Origin: Pseudomonas fragi
Lineage (GTDB): Bacteria > Pseudomonadota > Gammaproteobacteria > Pseudomonadales > Pseudomonadaceae
Direction: 5' to 3'
Assembly: GCF_900105835.1 (NCBI RefSeq)
Contig: NZ_LT629783.1
Location: forward strand, 2,232,001-2,296,000
DNA: 64,000 nucleotides
The notes beneath the pieces were generated by a model, which saw nothing but the letters and a program-made list of their open reading frames with translations, did not search any database and had not been told where the DNA came from. The position numbers were made by a program, and so were the translations under genes. Shown in pieces: positions 55,621 to 64,000 of this stretch. Position 1 is the first letter of the stretch. Each line of letters opens with the position of its first letter.

Positions 55621-58600
55621 TCAGATCACGGGATTACGCGCATCGCGGATTTTCTGGTCCCGCTGTTCAGGGTGCAGCTCCCGGGCCGGGGCCGGGGGCA
55701 AAGTGTCCTTGAACTCCAGGCGTAGCGGCGCATCCGGGTCCTGGCCGTATTTCAGCTCGATGTTGAGCAGCTTGCCGGTATGACCCAACGTGGCACTGCT
55801 GGTATAGGCCAGTAAAGGAACAGGCGTCGTCAGGCTGTGGGTCCGGCTTGCGGTGTAGCTCACGGCCAGTTTTTTGACCCGCAGGTTGTCGTTGTTCTCC
55901 AGGGCCTTTTGCACCTCCCCTTTAGCGCCTGGCCCATCCTGGAACCGCTGCGCGATCATGCGCAGCACCTGTGGCTTGACCTCCAGTTCCATAACCACCG
56001 AAGTACCCTGGCTGCTTTCCAGATCCCTGAGCAGCCGGGCAAACTGCGGCTGCTGCGCAAACAGGCGCACAATCGCATCCTTGTTCGCCGGCGCAGCCTC
56101 ATTCAGCCACTCATGCTGCGGGCCACCTTTCAACCCCACATATGACACCGTGCGCTCTATCGATTGCAGCTCACGCAAGCCTTGTGCCGCCAGCGTCTGC
56201 TGATGCAGGTGATCCTGCAACCTTGCCTGGAGACTGTGGTGCTCCTCAGACCGCGCAGGGGGTGGCGGTACCCGCTCGAACAACTGCTGCAGATCCTGCA
56301 GTTGCTCGAACGGTGAACCCTCTTTCGCCAGAGAGGCCAGTTGCTGCTTCAGTTGTGGGGAGTGCCTGGACATATCATTGCGCAAGGTATCGATCTGCGC
56401 CTGTTCGATCACCTGGGGTTGTTTGACCGTAAAGCGCATGGTGCGGGCCTTGCTGCCATCAAAACTCAACGAAAATGATGCATCGGCCGCGGTATACGCC
56501 ACCCAGCTCGAATCGGGACCATTGAGTGCGACCGACGCCGCCGCATTGGCAGGTGCCCCCCCTGAAGAAACACTGCCCTTGGGCAACAACTGGGCATTCA
56601 AGCCAAGAGTCCGGGTGATCCCGGATTCACCCAGGGTCACGGCGTTACTTTTATCAAGATGAAGCAAATGAACACTGGCACCGGTGTTGACCATGGCCCG
56701 CGCCAGCCCGCTCACTGCCTCCGGGTTTTGCGGCGAGACTACTTGAGCCCGGGGCTGCACATGGGTTGAAACGCTCCAGTCCAGAGAATATTGCGCGCGT
56801 TGATGGCTGTTGTGATGACTCCCCAGGTTCAGCAAGTCGAAAACATCCCCTTTTGCCCCCGTCAAAATATCCATCATGGCGGGAAAGTCTGCTTCCTTCA
56901 CCTCAAAACTAACCCCCTGCTTTTTTTCATGTGCCAGCGCCAGGGTTGTCTCCGCCCCCAGCCTGAGCGGCAATTCATTAGTAATGGGCAACGCCATACC
57001 GCCCCCCACTGAACCAGTCGCGGCATGAGTCGTGCCCATGCTGATGTCAAAACTGACCCCCTGATTGGTTCGGCTCATCGTGATGCCGTTGGTCTTGCTC
57101 CTTGAAGCCCCCACGATGATTTCCAGCAAAGGGGCGGGCAAAACAAAGGCCGACATGGATTTGGCTTTAGTCCGGCTCGCGGTAATCGACTGCCCGCTGT
57201 CCGAGCCCTGGATGGCGTGCAACAGGGCCTCTTTGACTGTCTGCTGCTCGCCAAGCCCCATTGTGCGGGCTATATGAAAATTGAGCGCAGACCCAGGGGT
57301 ACCAAGGTCCCTGGCCAACAGTTTGAAGTTGTTATAAAGGGTTTCTGCTTGCGCCAAACCGTTGATGTTCTGTGATGTTTTCTGGTGTACCTGACTGTTT
57401 TTATAGTCCTCCATCACCGCCTTCAATCCGGCATGGATAGCGTCCTGATCGGGGGCTATACGCTCCAGCCCACCGATCAGATCGGCGAGCCCGGAGAGGG
57501 TCCGGGCATGCAGAATCAAATCACTCTCAAGCAGGCCTGTCGGGTTGCTCAGGTCACGCTTGTGGTCGGCATTGTGCGGCGACAAAACCACCCCCTGGCG
57601 CTCATAACTGCGCAACAGCGCAGCCGTGGCATTGGTTTTTGACGGCGCCAGGTTTTCGAAGGCACTGCACATCATGCGCAGCCTGCCCGCCGATGGTTTT
57701 GCGCCCGCTTGCATCTGCGGTACCAACTGCGCGCCCTTCAAATCCCCCAGGCGTATGGCCAATTGTTCGCTGCAGGCTTCAACCTGCTGCAGAGCAGCCT
57801 TTAACTCGCTGGCCAAGGCCTGGATCGACGCCTTCTCGCTCAGGCGATCAAGGCGGGTCGTCATGTCCAGTGCATGGGGCCTCGTGTTCGCCAGCGCCTG
57901 CAGTTGCCCGTGCAATTCGCGCTCCTGTGCGTACAGGGCTGCCATGCCGCGACGGCCATTGGCCCGGTGCTGAATGTCGAGGCCGATATTCTTGATGCCC
58001 TGCAGTGGCTCCAGATGAGCGCGGGCACCGCTGAAAAAACCTCGATCCAACGGCAGGCCTTCGGTCTTGCTGCCCATGACCGCAGAATTCACCGCCCAGG
58101 CAGTCCCATTGTTCTGGCCTTTCATTTCACCGCGGCTCAACATCGACGCCAGTGACGGCGCACGGTTGCTGGCCCGGGAATCAAACGGCTGCCACTGCTG
58201 GGTGCCATCTGCTGCCGCAGACAGCTGCCAGTATTGTTCAGCAAAGGCTTTGTGCTTGGGCCCATGCTGTTCCCAACTGGCGACTAACCCCTGGTCGGCA
58301 TCCATGCGTAGCGACTGCACACGCGCATTGCCCGGCAACGCCAGTGTTGTCCAGGCCAGCGCTGCAGCGGGGGGCGTTTGCCACCGGGCTTTGTCGAGCT
58401 TGAGCAACTCTGCGGCCCGGGTCTGGGCATAGAGGTCGCCAAGACGGTCAAGGGCCAACGCCTGGATTTCCCTGGGCGGGGCAAACGTCAACGCGATCTC
58501 TTTATTGTCGATATGGGCAACCAACTGGTTGTGTTCATCAAGGGTAACGAAGCGCCTGGCGTTATCGACCGCAAACGCCGCAATTTTGCGCCCGGTGTTT

Positions 58601-59934
58601 TCCGTCAAAGTGGCATCGAGAGTGACGTGGTTGCGAGCATCATTGATCGGGGCCAGGTCGTAACTTGCGCCGCTGTAGGCCGGGGCTCGCGTTTTATGAC
58701 TGGCCAGCGCCTTGAGTTCTGCCCCTTGTAATACATAGGCGCGACCATCCAGGCCCGGGGCCAGGAGGTCCACATCCCGATGCGCGGTTTTCTCCCATTG
58801 GCAGGCGTGCTCATCCCAACTCAGCAGGGTGCTGCCCTCAAGCGCGACCTTGCCCCGCGCGCCGAGGTCAATCGCGCTGGCCAGCGCGCGCAGGCCGGGC
58901 TCGGGCAAACCTTTATCGTTGACCTTGAGCAGCACGTCACTGAGGTTCCAGCCCGTGGCCTGTAGCGGCGTATTGATCAGGGGCGTGCTGTGCAATTGCT
59001 TGCAGTGGTTGAGTAACAACGCATTGAGCTGGCCATTGTCGTCATGCATAAAGCCCTTGAAGCTGACCGCCCCCTGGTGCAGATGCTCAAACGCCTCGAC
59101 CGTCTCAGGCCGCATGACCACCCGACCGTCTTGAGCCGTGCTCAGGCTGGCACGCAACAGTTCGCCCTGCGCCGTTGAGGCGTACAGCGTATCGCCGGCC
59201 AACCCTATACGATGCAACGGCACGCGCTCGCCCGTTTCGCTAACTGGCAGCAGATGTAGCTCGGAGCCCTCTGCACTGTGCCTGATGCGCAGGGCACAAC
59301 CGCCAGGGTCAGGTTGTAGGCACACCTGCGCCTGCCCCTCGACACTCATATCGGTAACACCCACCGGCACTTTTATCAGCCGCCCATCGCTGCTCAGGCC
59401 CAGGCGGTTGTAGCGGGCGTCATCCTTGTCGGGCAGCCAGCAATGGCTCTGTGGCTCGAAGCGCAACAGGCGCCCTTCATCCAGGCGAAACTGCTCGCCC
59501 GCCCGGGTGGTGTGCACCCCACTGATCTGCCCCAGGTGGGCACGCCCGGGATTGTTCGGCGGCAAGCGCAAAAAACCCGTGGGGCAACTGCTTTTGAGCA
59601 CGGCCGCAGCAGCAGGCGTGGACTGCAGATGAAACACATTGCGCTCGTTGTCCAGCAAGCGCAGGTCCTGGCGATGACCTGCGTAGGTGGCGTCTTGAAT
59701 AAACTGCCTGGGCAACTGATTGAGTTGCTCGGCAATGTCCTGCCCCACATGCGAGCCCTGGGTCACAACTTTGCCTGCAACCAGGCTGGCGCTGAACTCC
59801 AGGGAAGGCTGCTCATAGTGGCGAAAGCCGGTCAGTTGCACAGCTCCTGTGGCGGGGCGAGCCGTGTGCGGGCAAATAGTGGCGGGGATTTCTGCCAGGA
59901 CGGGCTTGGCGAGATCAAACGACTTTACGGTCAT
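55621..59934 (-). CDS. AvrE/DspE-family type III effector (RopE-like)
   Basis: A 1437-aa protein with no signal peptide. The N-terminal half (about 90-550) has repeating WD/beta-propeller-like blades (LLRFEPQSHCWLPDKDD, LGLSSDGRLIKVPVG). The middle has the AvrE-like FFSGARAHLEPLQGIKNIGL and YAQERELHGQL. AvrE/DspE effectors form water- and solute-permeable channels in plant membranes; known members are about 1800 aa, so this is short. I found no W-x-x-x-E motif. It has its own hrp box and sits where hrpV lies in P. syringae, with no chaperone gene beside it. Family assignment is from recall of pattern plus context. Confidence 0.78.
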   Translation of the reverse strand: MTVKSFDLAKPVLAEIPATICPHTARPATGAVQLTGFRHYEQPSLEFSASLVAGKVVTQGSHVGQDIAEQLNQLPRQFIQDATYAGHRQDLRLLDNERNVFHLQSTPAAAAVLKSSCPTGFLRLPPNNPGRAHLGQISGVHTTRAGEQFRLDEGRLLRFEPQSHCWLPDKDDARYNRLGLSSDGRLIKVPVGVTDMSVEGQAQVCLQPDPGGCALRIRHSAEGSELHLLPVSETGERVPLHRIGLAGDTLYASTAQGELLRASLSTAQDGRVVMRPETVEAFEHLHQGAVSFKGFMHDDNGQLNALLLNHCKQLHSTPLINTPLQATGWNLSDVLLKVNDKGLPEPGLRALASAIDLGARGKVALEGSTLLSWDEHACQWEKTAHRDVDLLAPGLDGRAYVLQGAELKALASHKTRAPAYSGASYDLAPINDARNHVTLDATLTENTGRKIAAFAVDNARRFVTLDEHNQLVAHIDNKEIALTFAPPREIQALALDRLGDLYAQTRAAELLKLDKARWQTPPAAALAWTTLALPGNARVQSLRMDADQGLVASWEQHGPKHKAFAEQYWQLSAAADGTQQWQPFDSRASNRAPSLASMLSRGEMKGQNNGTAWAVNSAVMGSKTEGLPLDRGFFSGARAHLEPLQGIKNIGLDIQHRANGRRGMAALYAQERELHGQLQALANTRPHALDMTTRLDRLSEKASIQALASELKAALQQVEACSEQLAIRLGDLKGAQLVPQMQAGAKPSAGRLRMMCSAFENLAPSKTNATAALLRSYERQGVVLSPHNADHKRDLSNPTGLLESDLILHARTLSGLADLIGGLERIAPDQDAIHAGLKAVMEDYKNSQVHQKTSQNINGLAQAETLYNNFKLLARDLGTPGSALNFHIARTMGLGEQQTVKEALLHAIQGSDSGQSITASRTKAKSMSAFVLPAPLLEIIVGASRSKTNGITMSRTNQGVSFDISMGTTHAATGSVGGGMALPITNELPLRLGAETTLALAHEKKQGVSFEVKEADFPAMMDILTGAKGDVFDLLNLGSHHNSHQRAQYSLDWSVSTHVQPRAQVVSPQNPEAVSGLARAMVNTGASVHLLHLDKSNAVTLGESGITRTLGLNAQLLPKGSVSSGGAPANAAASVALNGPDSSWVAYTAADASFSLSFDGSKARTMRFTVKQPQVIEQAQIDTLRNDMSRHSPQLKQQLASLAKEGSPFEQLQDLQQLFERVPPPPARSEEHHSLQARLQDHLHQQTLAAQGLRELQSIERTVSYVGLKGGPQHEWLNEAAPANKDAIVRLFAQQPQFARLLRDLESSQGTSVVMELEVKPQVLRMIAQRFQDGPGAKGEVQKALENNDNLRVKKLAVSYTASRTHSLTTPVPLLAYTSSATLGHTGKLLNIELKYGQDPDAPLRLEFKDTLPPAPARELHPEQRDQKIRDARNPVI

Positions 59935-59965
59935 AAAGGCTCAACTCTGATGGGCTGATGCAGAG

Positions 59966-59994
59966 TGAGTGACCTTGAAGCAGCATGCAGTTCC
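59966..59994 (-). promoter_or_regulatory. hrp box of the effector gene
   Basis: On the minus strand GGAACT (59994-59989), 16 bases, TCACTCA (59972-59966), 31 bases ahead of the effector ATG. It shares the T variant in the TCAC half with the pilin operon box at 50245, so this cluster's sigma factor probably tolerates T there. Confidence 0.82.
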
Positions 59995-60002
59995 TGCCCC
60001 GC

Positions 60003-61103
60003 TCAGCGTTGCTCAAGCTCAGCCAGCTCGATGATGCCGCCCCGGGCGTCATCCTCCAGCTCCCGCAGGGCACGGTAGACCAGCGCCACCGCCTGCAGGG
60101 TGTCGCGGCTGATGCAGTGCCCGGTCTCGATGTTGTACAGCGTTCGCGCCAGCCACACACACTGAACCACCGGAACATCCGCAGCCCGTGCCCTGTCGAT
60201 CATTCGTCGTGCCTGGGCATCGGCCCCCTTGGCGATCAGTGTCGGCAAGGGGTTTTGTGGCGGCCGGTAGTACAGCGCCACGGCAAAATGCGTGGGGTTG
60301 ATCAGCAGGACATCGGCTTCTTCCAGCGCCGGCGCCCTGGCCGCAGGCGCTTCATGGGCCAGCTCCTGGGCCAGGGCCCGGCGCAACATCTTGATATGCG
60401 GGTCACCCTCCATGCCCTTGTACTCCTTGATCACTTCGACATGGGTCATGCGCATGCGCCGGGCAAAAAAATACCGTTGCAACCCGAAGTCCACCGCCGC
60501 CAGCACCAGCAGCAGGCCAAGGCACACATGCAGCAAATACCGGAACAGGACGACAAGCGCGGTGATATAGCCCGGCAGGTCAGCGTTGACCAACCCCACC
60601 AATGCCCCAAGGGACGGCCCGATTACCTGGTACAGCACCCCACAGATCAGCAGCGCCTTGATCAGGCCGGTGAGCAGGGTCATCAGCGACTGGGGCGAAA
60701 ACATCTGTTTGGCTTGATTAAAGGGGTTGAGCCGGTTGAAGTCCGGGGTCAGGACCTCGGGGGCAAACAAAAAACCGAATTGCAGCCAACTGCTGGCCAG
60801 TTTCATCGCAATGGCAGTCCCCGTCATCAGCAAGGCAAACCCGAAAAAAACCTTACCTGCCTCGGCAACCACAACCTGCAGCGAACGGCTGAACGGCTGC
60901 CCGACCAGCGACACGGGCAGCATCAACAATTGCCCGAATTGCTCCAGGCTGTTCTGGGCCATGAGCAAGGCAATTTCACTGATGACCGCCAGCACCAGCA
61001 ATTTTCCGATGTCCTGGCTTTGCGCGACCTGGCCTTTTTTGCGCTGGTCCTGCAGTTTTTTTTGGCTCGCGGCGTATTTCTTTTCGCCGCTGTCTTCACT
61101 CAT
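60003..61103 (-). CDS. hrcU: Type III export switch protein HrcU (SctU)
   Basis: A 366-aa export apparatus protein with four membrane helices in the first 200 residues, and the autocleaving NPTH motif around residue 270 (LLINPTHFAVALYY). It controls substrate switching. The ATG overlaps the hrcT stop by 4 bases. Order hrcQRSTU is the conserved one. Confidence 0.96.
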   Translation of the reverse strand: MSEDSGEKKYAASQKKLQDQRKKGQVAQSQDIGKLLVLAVISEIALLMAQNSLEQFGQLLMLPVSLVGQPFSRSLQVVVAEAGKVFFGFALLMTGTAIAMKLASSWLQFGFLFAPEVLTPDFNRLNPFNQAKQMFSPQSLMTLLTGLIKALLICGVLYQVIGPSLGALVGLVNADLPGYITALVVLFRYLLHVCLGLLLVLAAVDFGLQRYFFARRMRMTHVEVIKEYKGMEGDPHIKMLRRALAQELAHEAPAARAPALEEADVLLINPTHFAVALYYRPPQNPLPTLIAKGADAQARRMIDRARAADVPVVQCVWLARTLYNIETGHCISRDTLQAVALVYRALRELEDDARGGIIELAELEQR

Positions 61104-61897
61104 GGGGACGGCACCTTGAACAGCAGGGCCAGTGCATGTTCAAGATCCCCCAGCAGGCTCATGCGCGCCACAATCAGCGCCTGCAATTGCGGCAGATAGA
61201 GCAGCAGGAAACACAGCCCGGCCAGGCTCTTGGCCGGCATCGACAACACAAATACCTGCAACTGCGGGCTGTAAAGGCTCAACAAGGCAACGGCGAACTC
61301 GATCATCAACAGCAAGGCGATAAAAGGCGCGGCGTATAGCACCATGTGGGTAAAAGTATCGCCCAGCAGCGCCAGGAACACCCCTGGCCCGTCCGCAGCC
61401 GGGGCCGGAAACCAGAGCGCAGCGGGCCAGATCAGGTAGCTGTCCCAGATCACCTGGGTCAGGCTGCCCAACCCCAGGGTGACCATCAGCAAGAAGATGC
61501 TCAGTTGCTTGAACAGATGCCCGACCGGCGTGGCATCCGGCCCCAGTGAAGGGTTGAGCTGGCCGCCGATCAACGCGCCACGCTGGTTGTCGAGCAACGC
61601 CCCGACCGACTCGAACAACCAGAAAGGCATGGCCAGCAGAATGCCCAGCAACACGCCCAGCACCGCCTCTTTGAGCAACAGACCGCTGAGTGCCAGCAGG
61701 CTGTAGTCCATGCCCGCCAACGCGTGATGAATGCCCGGCGCTGGCATCAGTGCCAGGGCAAAAACAATGACATGCCGGGGCATGCCGCGCACATGTTCAA
61801 AGCAGAATGCCGGGATCAGGAAACAACAGGGATATAAACGCGCCATCGCAATGGCGAGGCTGGGCAGGTATTCGAGAAACGGGATCTGTGGGGCCAT
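61100..61897 (-). CDS. hrcT: Type III export apparatus protein HrcT (SctT)
   Basis: A 265-aa inner-membrane protein with six helices (AMARLYPCCFLIPAF, EAVLGVLLGILLAMPFW). FliR/SctT family member; it opens the export gate on the inner membrane. Between hrcS (12-base gap) and hrcU. Confidence 0.95.
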   Translation of the reverse strand: MAPQIPFLEYLPSLAIAMARLYPCCFLIPAFCFEHVRGMPRHVIVFALALMPAPGIHHALAGMDYSLLALSGLLLKEAVLGVLLGILLAMPFWLFESVGALLDNQRGALIGGQLNPSLGPDATPVGHLFKQLSIFLLMVTLGLGSLTQVIWDSYLIWPAALWFPAPAADGPGVFLALLGDTFTHMVLYAAPFIALLLMIEFAVALLSLYSPQLQVFVLSMPAKSLAGLCFLLLYLPQLQALIVARMSLLGDLEHALALLFKVPSP

Positions 61898-61909
61898 CGC
61901 GTGTTCCTT

Positions 61910-62170
61910 TTACAGTGCCGAGCGGGCGGCCATGTCGAAGGTGAGGTTGACCAACTGAATCAACTCCACCCCGATCCAGCGCCCCGTCAGCGCCAGTGTG
62001 ACGCCCACCGCAACCAGCTTGATGCCGAACGGCAGTGTCTGGTCCTGGACCTGCATCAGCGCCTGCACCAGCGAGGTCAGCACCCCCACCACAACGGCCA
62101 CGATCAGCGGCGGTGCAGACAGCACCACCACCAGCAACATGCCCTGCTTGAATAACAATACCGGGTCCAT
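61910..62170 (-). CDS. hrcS: Type III export apparatus protein HrcS (SctS)
   Basis: An 86-aa two-helix membrane protein (MLLVVVLSAPPLIVAVVVGV and LVAVGVTLALTGRWIGVEL) of the FliQ/SctS family. The ATG at 62170 (MDPVLLFKQ) is preferred; the longer frame has an unlikely N-terminal extension. Confidence 0.95.
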   Translation of the reverse strand: MDPVLLFKQGMLLVVVLSAPPLIVAVVVGVLTSLVQALMQVQDQTLPFGIKLVAVGVTLALTGRWIGVELIQLVNLTFDMAARSAL

Positions 62171-62177
62171 TGGCGCC

Positions 62178-62831
62178 TCACAGAAAGGACAGAAAAAGGC
62201 TGTCCAGCAAGCGCGTCCAACCCGAAACCAGCACAAACAGCAGCAACTTGAGCGGCAGGGAAATGGTCATCGGCGAGACCATTTGCATGCCCAGGGCCAA
62301 CAGCAGGTTCGAGACGATCAGGTCGATCACGATAAACGGGATATAGATCAGAAAACCGATCTCGAACCCTGCCTGCAACTGCGAAAGGACAAAGGCCGGG
62401 ACCAGCAGTATCAGGTCATCGCGGCTGACCTGTCGGGCCATGTCGGCGGGCCACAGGCGTACGGTGCTTTCCTGCAGATGGGTCAATACATCCGGGTCGG
62501 TGTTGCGCAGCATAAAGCCCTGCAACGGCTTTATTGCCTGCAGCCCGCTGCCCTGCAAGGCTTGCACGCTGCTCATGTCCAGCGGCGACTGCTTGAGAAT
62601 TTGCGCGGTGTCATAGCCCACCGGCGCCATGACAAACAGCGTCGCTGCCAGGGCAATACCGTAGAGGGCCATGCTCGGCGGCACCTGCTGCACGCCGATG
62701 GCGTTGCGGGTGATCATCAGCACGATGCAGATTTTCAGGAACGCGGTACACACCACCATCAGCATGGGCAGCAGTGACAAGGCGCCCAGAAACAGCGCCA
62801 GCAGAAAAGGATCGACCCCTTGAACGGTCAT
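62178..62831 (-). CDS. hrcR: Type III export apparatus protein HrcR (SctR)
   Basis: A 217-aa FliP/SctR family protein with four membrane helices ([23 protein letters not shown] region and [19 protein letters not shown]) and the signature [21 protein letters not shown]. It starts with ATG 62831, overlapping the hrcQ stop by 4 bases. Confidence 0.96.
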   Translation of the reverse strand: MTVQGVDPFLLALFLGALSLLPMLMVVCTAFLKICIVLMITRNAIGVQQVPPSMALYGIALAATLFVMAPVGYDTAQILKQSPLDMSSVQALQGSGLQAIKPLQGFMLRNTDPDVLTHLQESTVRLWPADMARQVSRDDLILLVPAFVLSQLQAGFEIGFLIYIPFIVIDLIVSNLLLALGMQMVSPMTISLPLKLLLFVLVSGWTRLLDSLFLSFL

Positions 62832-63817
62832 TGCGAAAAACTGATGCGCGACAGTTGCAGGCCAAGGCGGCCCTCGACCTCCACCAACTGCCCGTGACCG
62901 ATCGCGCGGTCGCCGTAATACAACCCCGCCATGCCCGGGTCATAACCTTCGAGGCTCAACACCATGCCGGGGGCCAACCGGCGCAGCTCACCCAGGCTCA
63001 CCCTGAGGGCGCCACAGCGCACGCTCAGTTCCACCTGCAAGGTTTCAAACGGTTCATCACCGGTTTGCAGTTCAACACCCGTACCGGCAAACATCACTTC
63101 GTCCACAACCAACTCCTCGACAGCACAAATGGCCAGGCACCGGTGCCCGCCGTCATCATCAATCTGCGATGCGATCCTCCACCGCCCCAGCCGCAATTGC
63201 CCCTCGCCGGCGGCGTTGAACAGCAAACGCTCCGGCACCAGTACGTCGCCGGGGCGCAGGGTGCGCAGTTGTTCAAGCATCAACCCGAGGCAGCCGAGCA
63301 CGACGGGGGCTGGCACTGCAAAGTCATCCGGCAACGGCGCCTTGACTGCCTGCCACGGCCCCGCCTCGCACAGCGCCAACAGGCTGTGTGGCGAAATCAT
63401 CAATCGGCCGATCGTTCGCGAGGGCCCCAGCATCACGCTGAAACAGCACTCAAATGCCCCCGCCTGCCGCTCGGCCAGCGGCCGCAAATAACCAAAAAGC
63501 GCCGTCAATTGCGCACTCATGCGCTGCTCGAAATATGCCCAAAACCATGACTGCGGGTCATTGCCGGTATCGGCCAGCACCACCGGGCATTCGCCGAACA
63601 GGCTAAGCAAGGGGCCGGCCTCAGTCAGGGTAAAAACCCCGCAACGGCTCTCGAACGACAGGGCCGCCCCGCCCTCTGGCGCACGCCCCGGCTCGAGCAA
63701 AAGCTCACCGCACTCGCCTGCAACCTGGAACGCATAGCGCAGGCCACGGCCCAGGCGTCGGCTGGCCGCCACCGTGGTTGAGTCCAGCCGCGGGCAACTG
63801 ATCGGGGACAGGCTCAT
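62828..63817 (-). CDS. hrcQ: Type III C-ring protein HrcQ (SctQ), single gene
   Basis: A 329-aa full-length SctQ protein. The C-terminal SpoA (FliN-like) domain spans about 255-329 ([38 protein letters not shown]); the N-terminal part is variable. In P. syringae this protein is split into HrcQA and HrcQB, encoded by two genes; here one uninterrupted frame covers both. The ATG at 63817 ([11 protein letters not shown]) overlaps the hrpP stop by one base. Confidence 0.9.
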   Translation of the reverse strand: MSLSPISCPRLDSTTVAASRRLGRGLRYAFQVAGECGELLLEPGRAPEGGAALSFESRCGVFTLTEAGPLLSLFGECPVVLADTGNDPQSWFWAYFEQRMSAQLTALFGYLRPLAERQAGAFECCFSVMLGPSRTIGRLMISPHSLLALCEAGPWQAVKAPLPDDFAVPAPVVLGCLGLMLEQLRTLRPGDVLVPERLLFNAAGEGQLRLGRWRIASQIDDDGGHRCLAICAVEELVVDEVMFAGTGVELQTGDEPFETLQVELSVRCGALRVSLGELRRLAPGMVLSLEGYDPGMAGLYYGDRAIGHGQLVEVEGRLGLQLSRISFSQ

Positions 63818-64000
63818 CACAGGTACTGCGCCATTAACTGGAGGCTGACCGGCTGCCCCAATGCCCGGGCCAGTCGTCGCTGGCATGCTTGTCGCTGCCG
63901 GGCGAGCCAGTGCCGGGTACCGGCTTGCTGCGCCCCTAATGTGATGTGCCAGCCTTGAGCGGCATAACCGGCGCTGACATTGACCTGCCCGCGATGCGCC
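63817..64000 (-). CDS. hrpP: HrpP-like type III secretion substrate-switch protein, C-terminus (runs off the right edge)
   Basis: Only the last 60 codons are in the window. The residues read AHRGQVNVSAGYAAQGWHIT, then LGAQQAGTRHWLARQRQACQ, then RRLARALGQPVSLQLMAQYL: a globular, Arg-rich end resembling the conserved C-terminal domain of HrpP/YscP-type length-control proteins. HrpP precedes hrcQ in P. syringae. Identification rests mainly on position; the 5' part is missing. Confidence 0.65.
   Translation of the reverse strand, partial: AHRGQVNVSAGYAAQGWHITLGAQQAGTRHWLARQRQACQRRLARALGQPVSLQLMAQYL

Overview
This 64 kb window is chromosomal DNA from a Pseudomonas, most likely of the fluorescens lineage. 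The gene order (fagA/fumC, pmbA-yjgA-tldD, yhdP-rng-maf-mreDCB, gatCAB, hpt/upp-uraA, hemH, murI-moeB-prmC-prfA-hemA, lolB-ispE-tRNA-Gln-prs-rplY-pth-ychF) is the familiar Pseudomonas core order, and many gaps carry paired REP sequences (REPINs) of the GTGGGAGC-GGCTTGC type common in that group.

Region by region. 1-600: start of a Fur-controlled fagA-fumC operon, with Fur-box-like sequence upstream. 700-17500: housekeeping genes for TldD/PmbA peptide processing, envelope lipid transport (YhdP), RNase G, Maf, rod shape (MreBCD) and Asp/Glu-tRNA amidotransferase (GatCAB). 17600-22800: a small RlpA-like lipoprotein, a cation/Ca antiporter-type carrier, an AEC carrier and purine/uracil salvage. 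22900-26000: ferrochelatase, an epimerase and an FAD oxidoreductase. 26100-34130: a compact, probably light-controlled operon. Two TGTACA-N12-TGTACA operators straddle a sigma70 promoter, followed by a TudS-like DUF523-DUF1722 protein, a MerR/LitR-family regulator lacking the cobalamin ligands, class I photolyase, an SDR, an FAD oxidase, DUF1365, a cyclopropane-fatty-acid-synthase-type methyltransferase and a DUF2878 membrane protein. 34600-35405: a tandem array of seven 122-bp REPIN units. 35400-47900: pagL and a dense block of core genes. 48000-49080: a FUSC-type membrane protein.

49300 to the end: most of an Hrc1-class (P. syringae/Rsp type) type III secretion cluster. The rightward arm is a single HrpS-like activator, a novel 54-aa ORF, a short HrpA-like pilin, hrpB, hrcJ, hrpD, hrpE, hrpF, hrcC and hrpT. 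The leftward arm is hrpP (partial), hrcQ, hrcR, hrcS, hrcT and hrcU, followed by a large AvrE/DspE-family effector that sits between hrcU and hrpT. Three hrp-box promoters can be read directly. Compared with the P. syringae cluster as I know it, hrpR, hrpZ, hrpG and hrpV are missing here and hrcQ is a single gene, which suggests a simplified regulatory circuit. The sigma factor gene (hrpL/rspL), hrcN, hrcV and the remaining components must lie outside the window.

The best candidates for new biology are the light operon, with its TudS-like first gene and ligand-less MerR regulator, and the reduced type III system with an unrecognised small ORF directly behind its hrp box.
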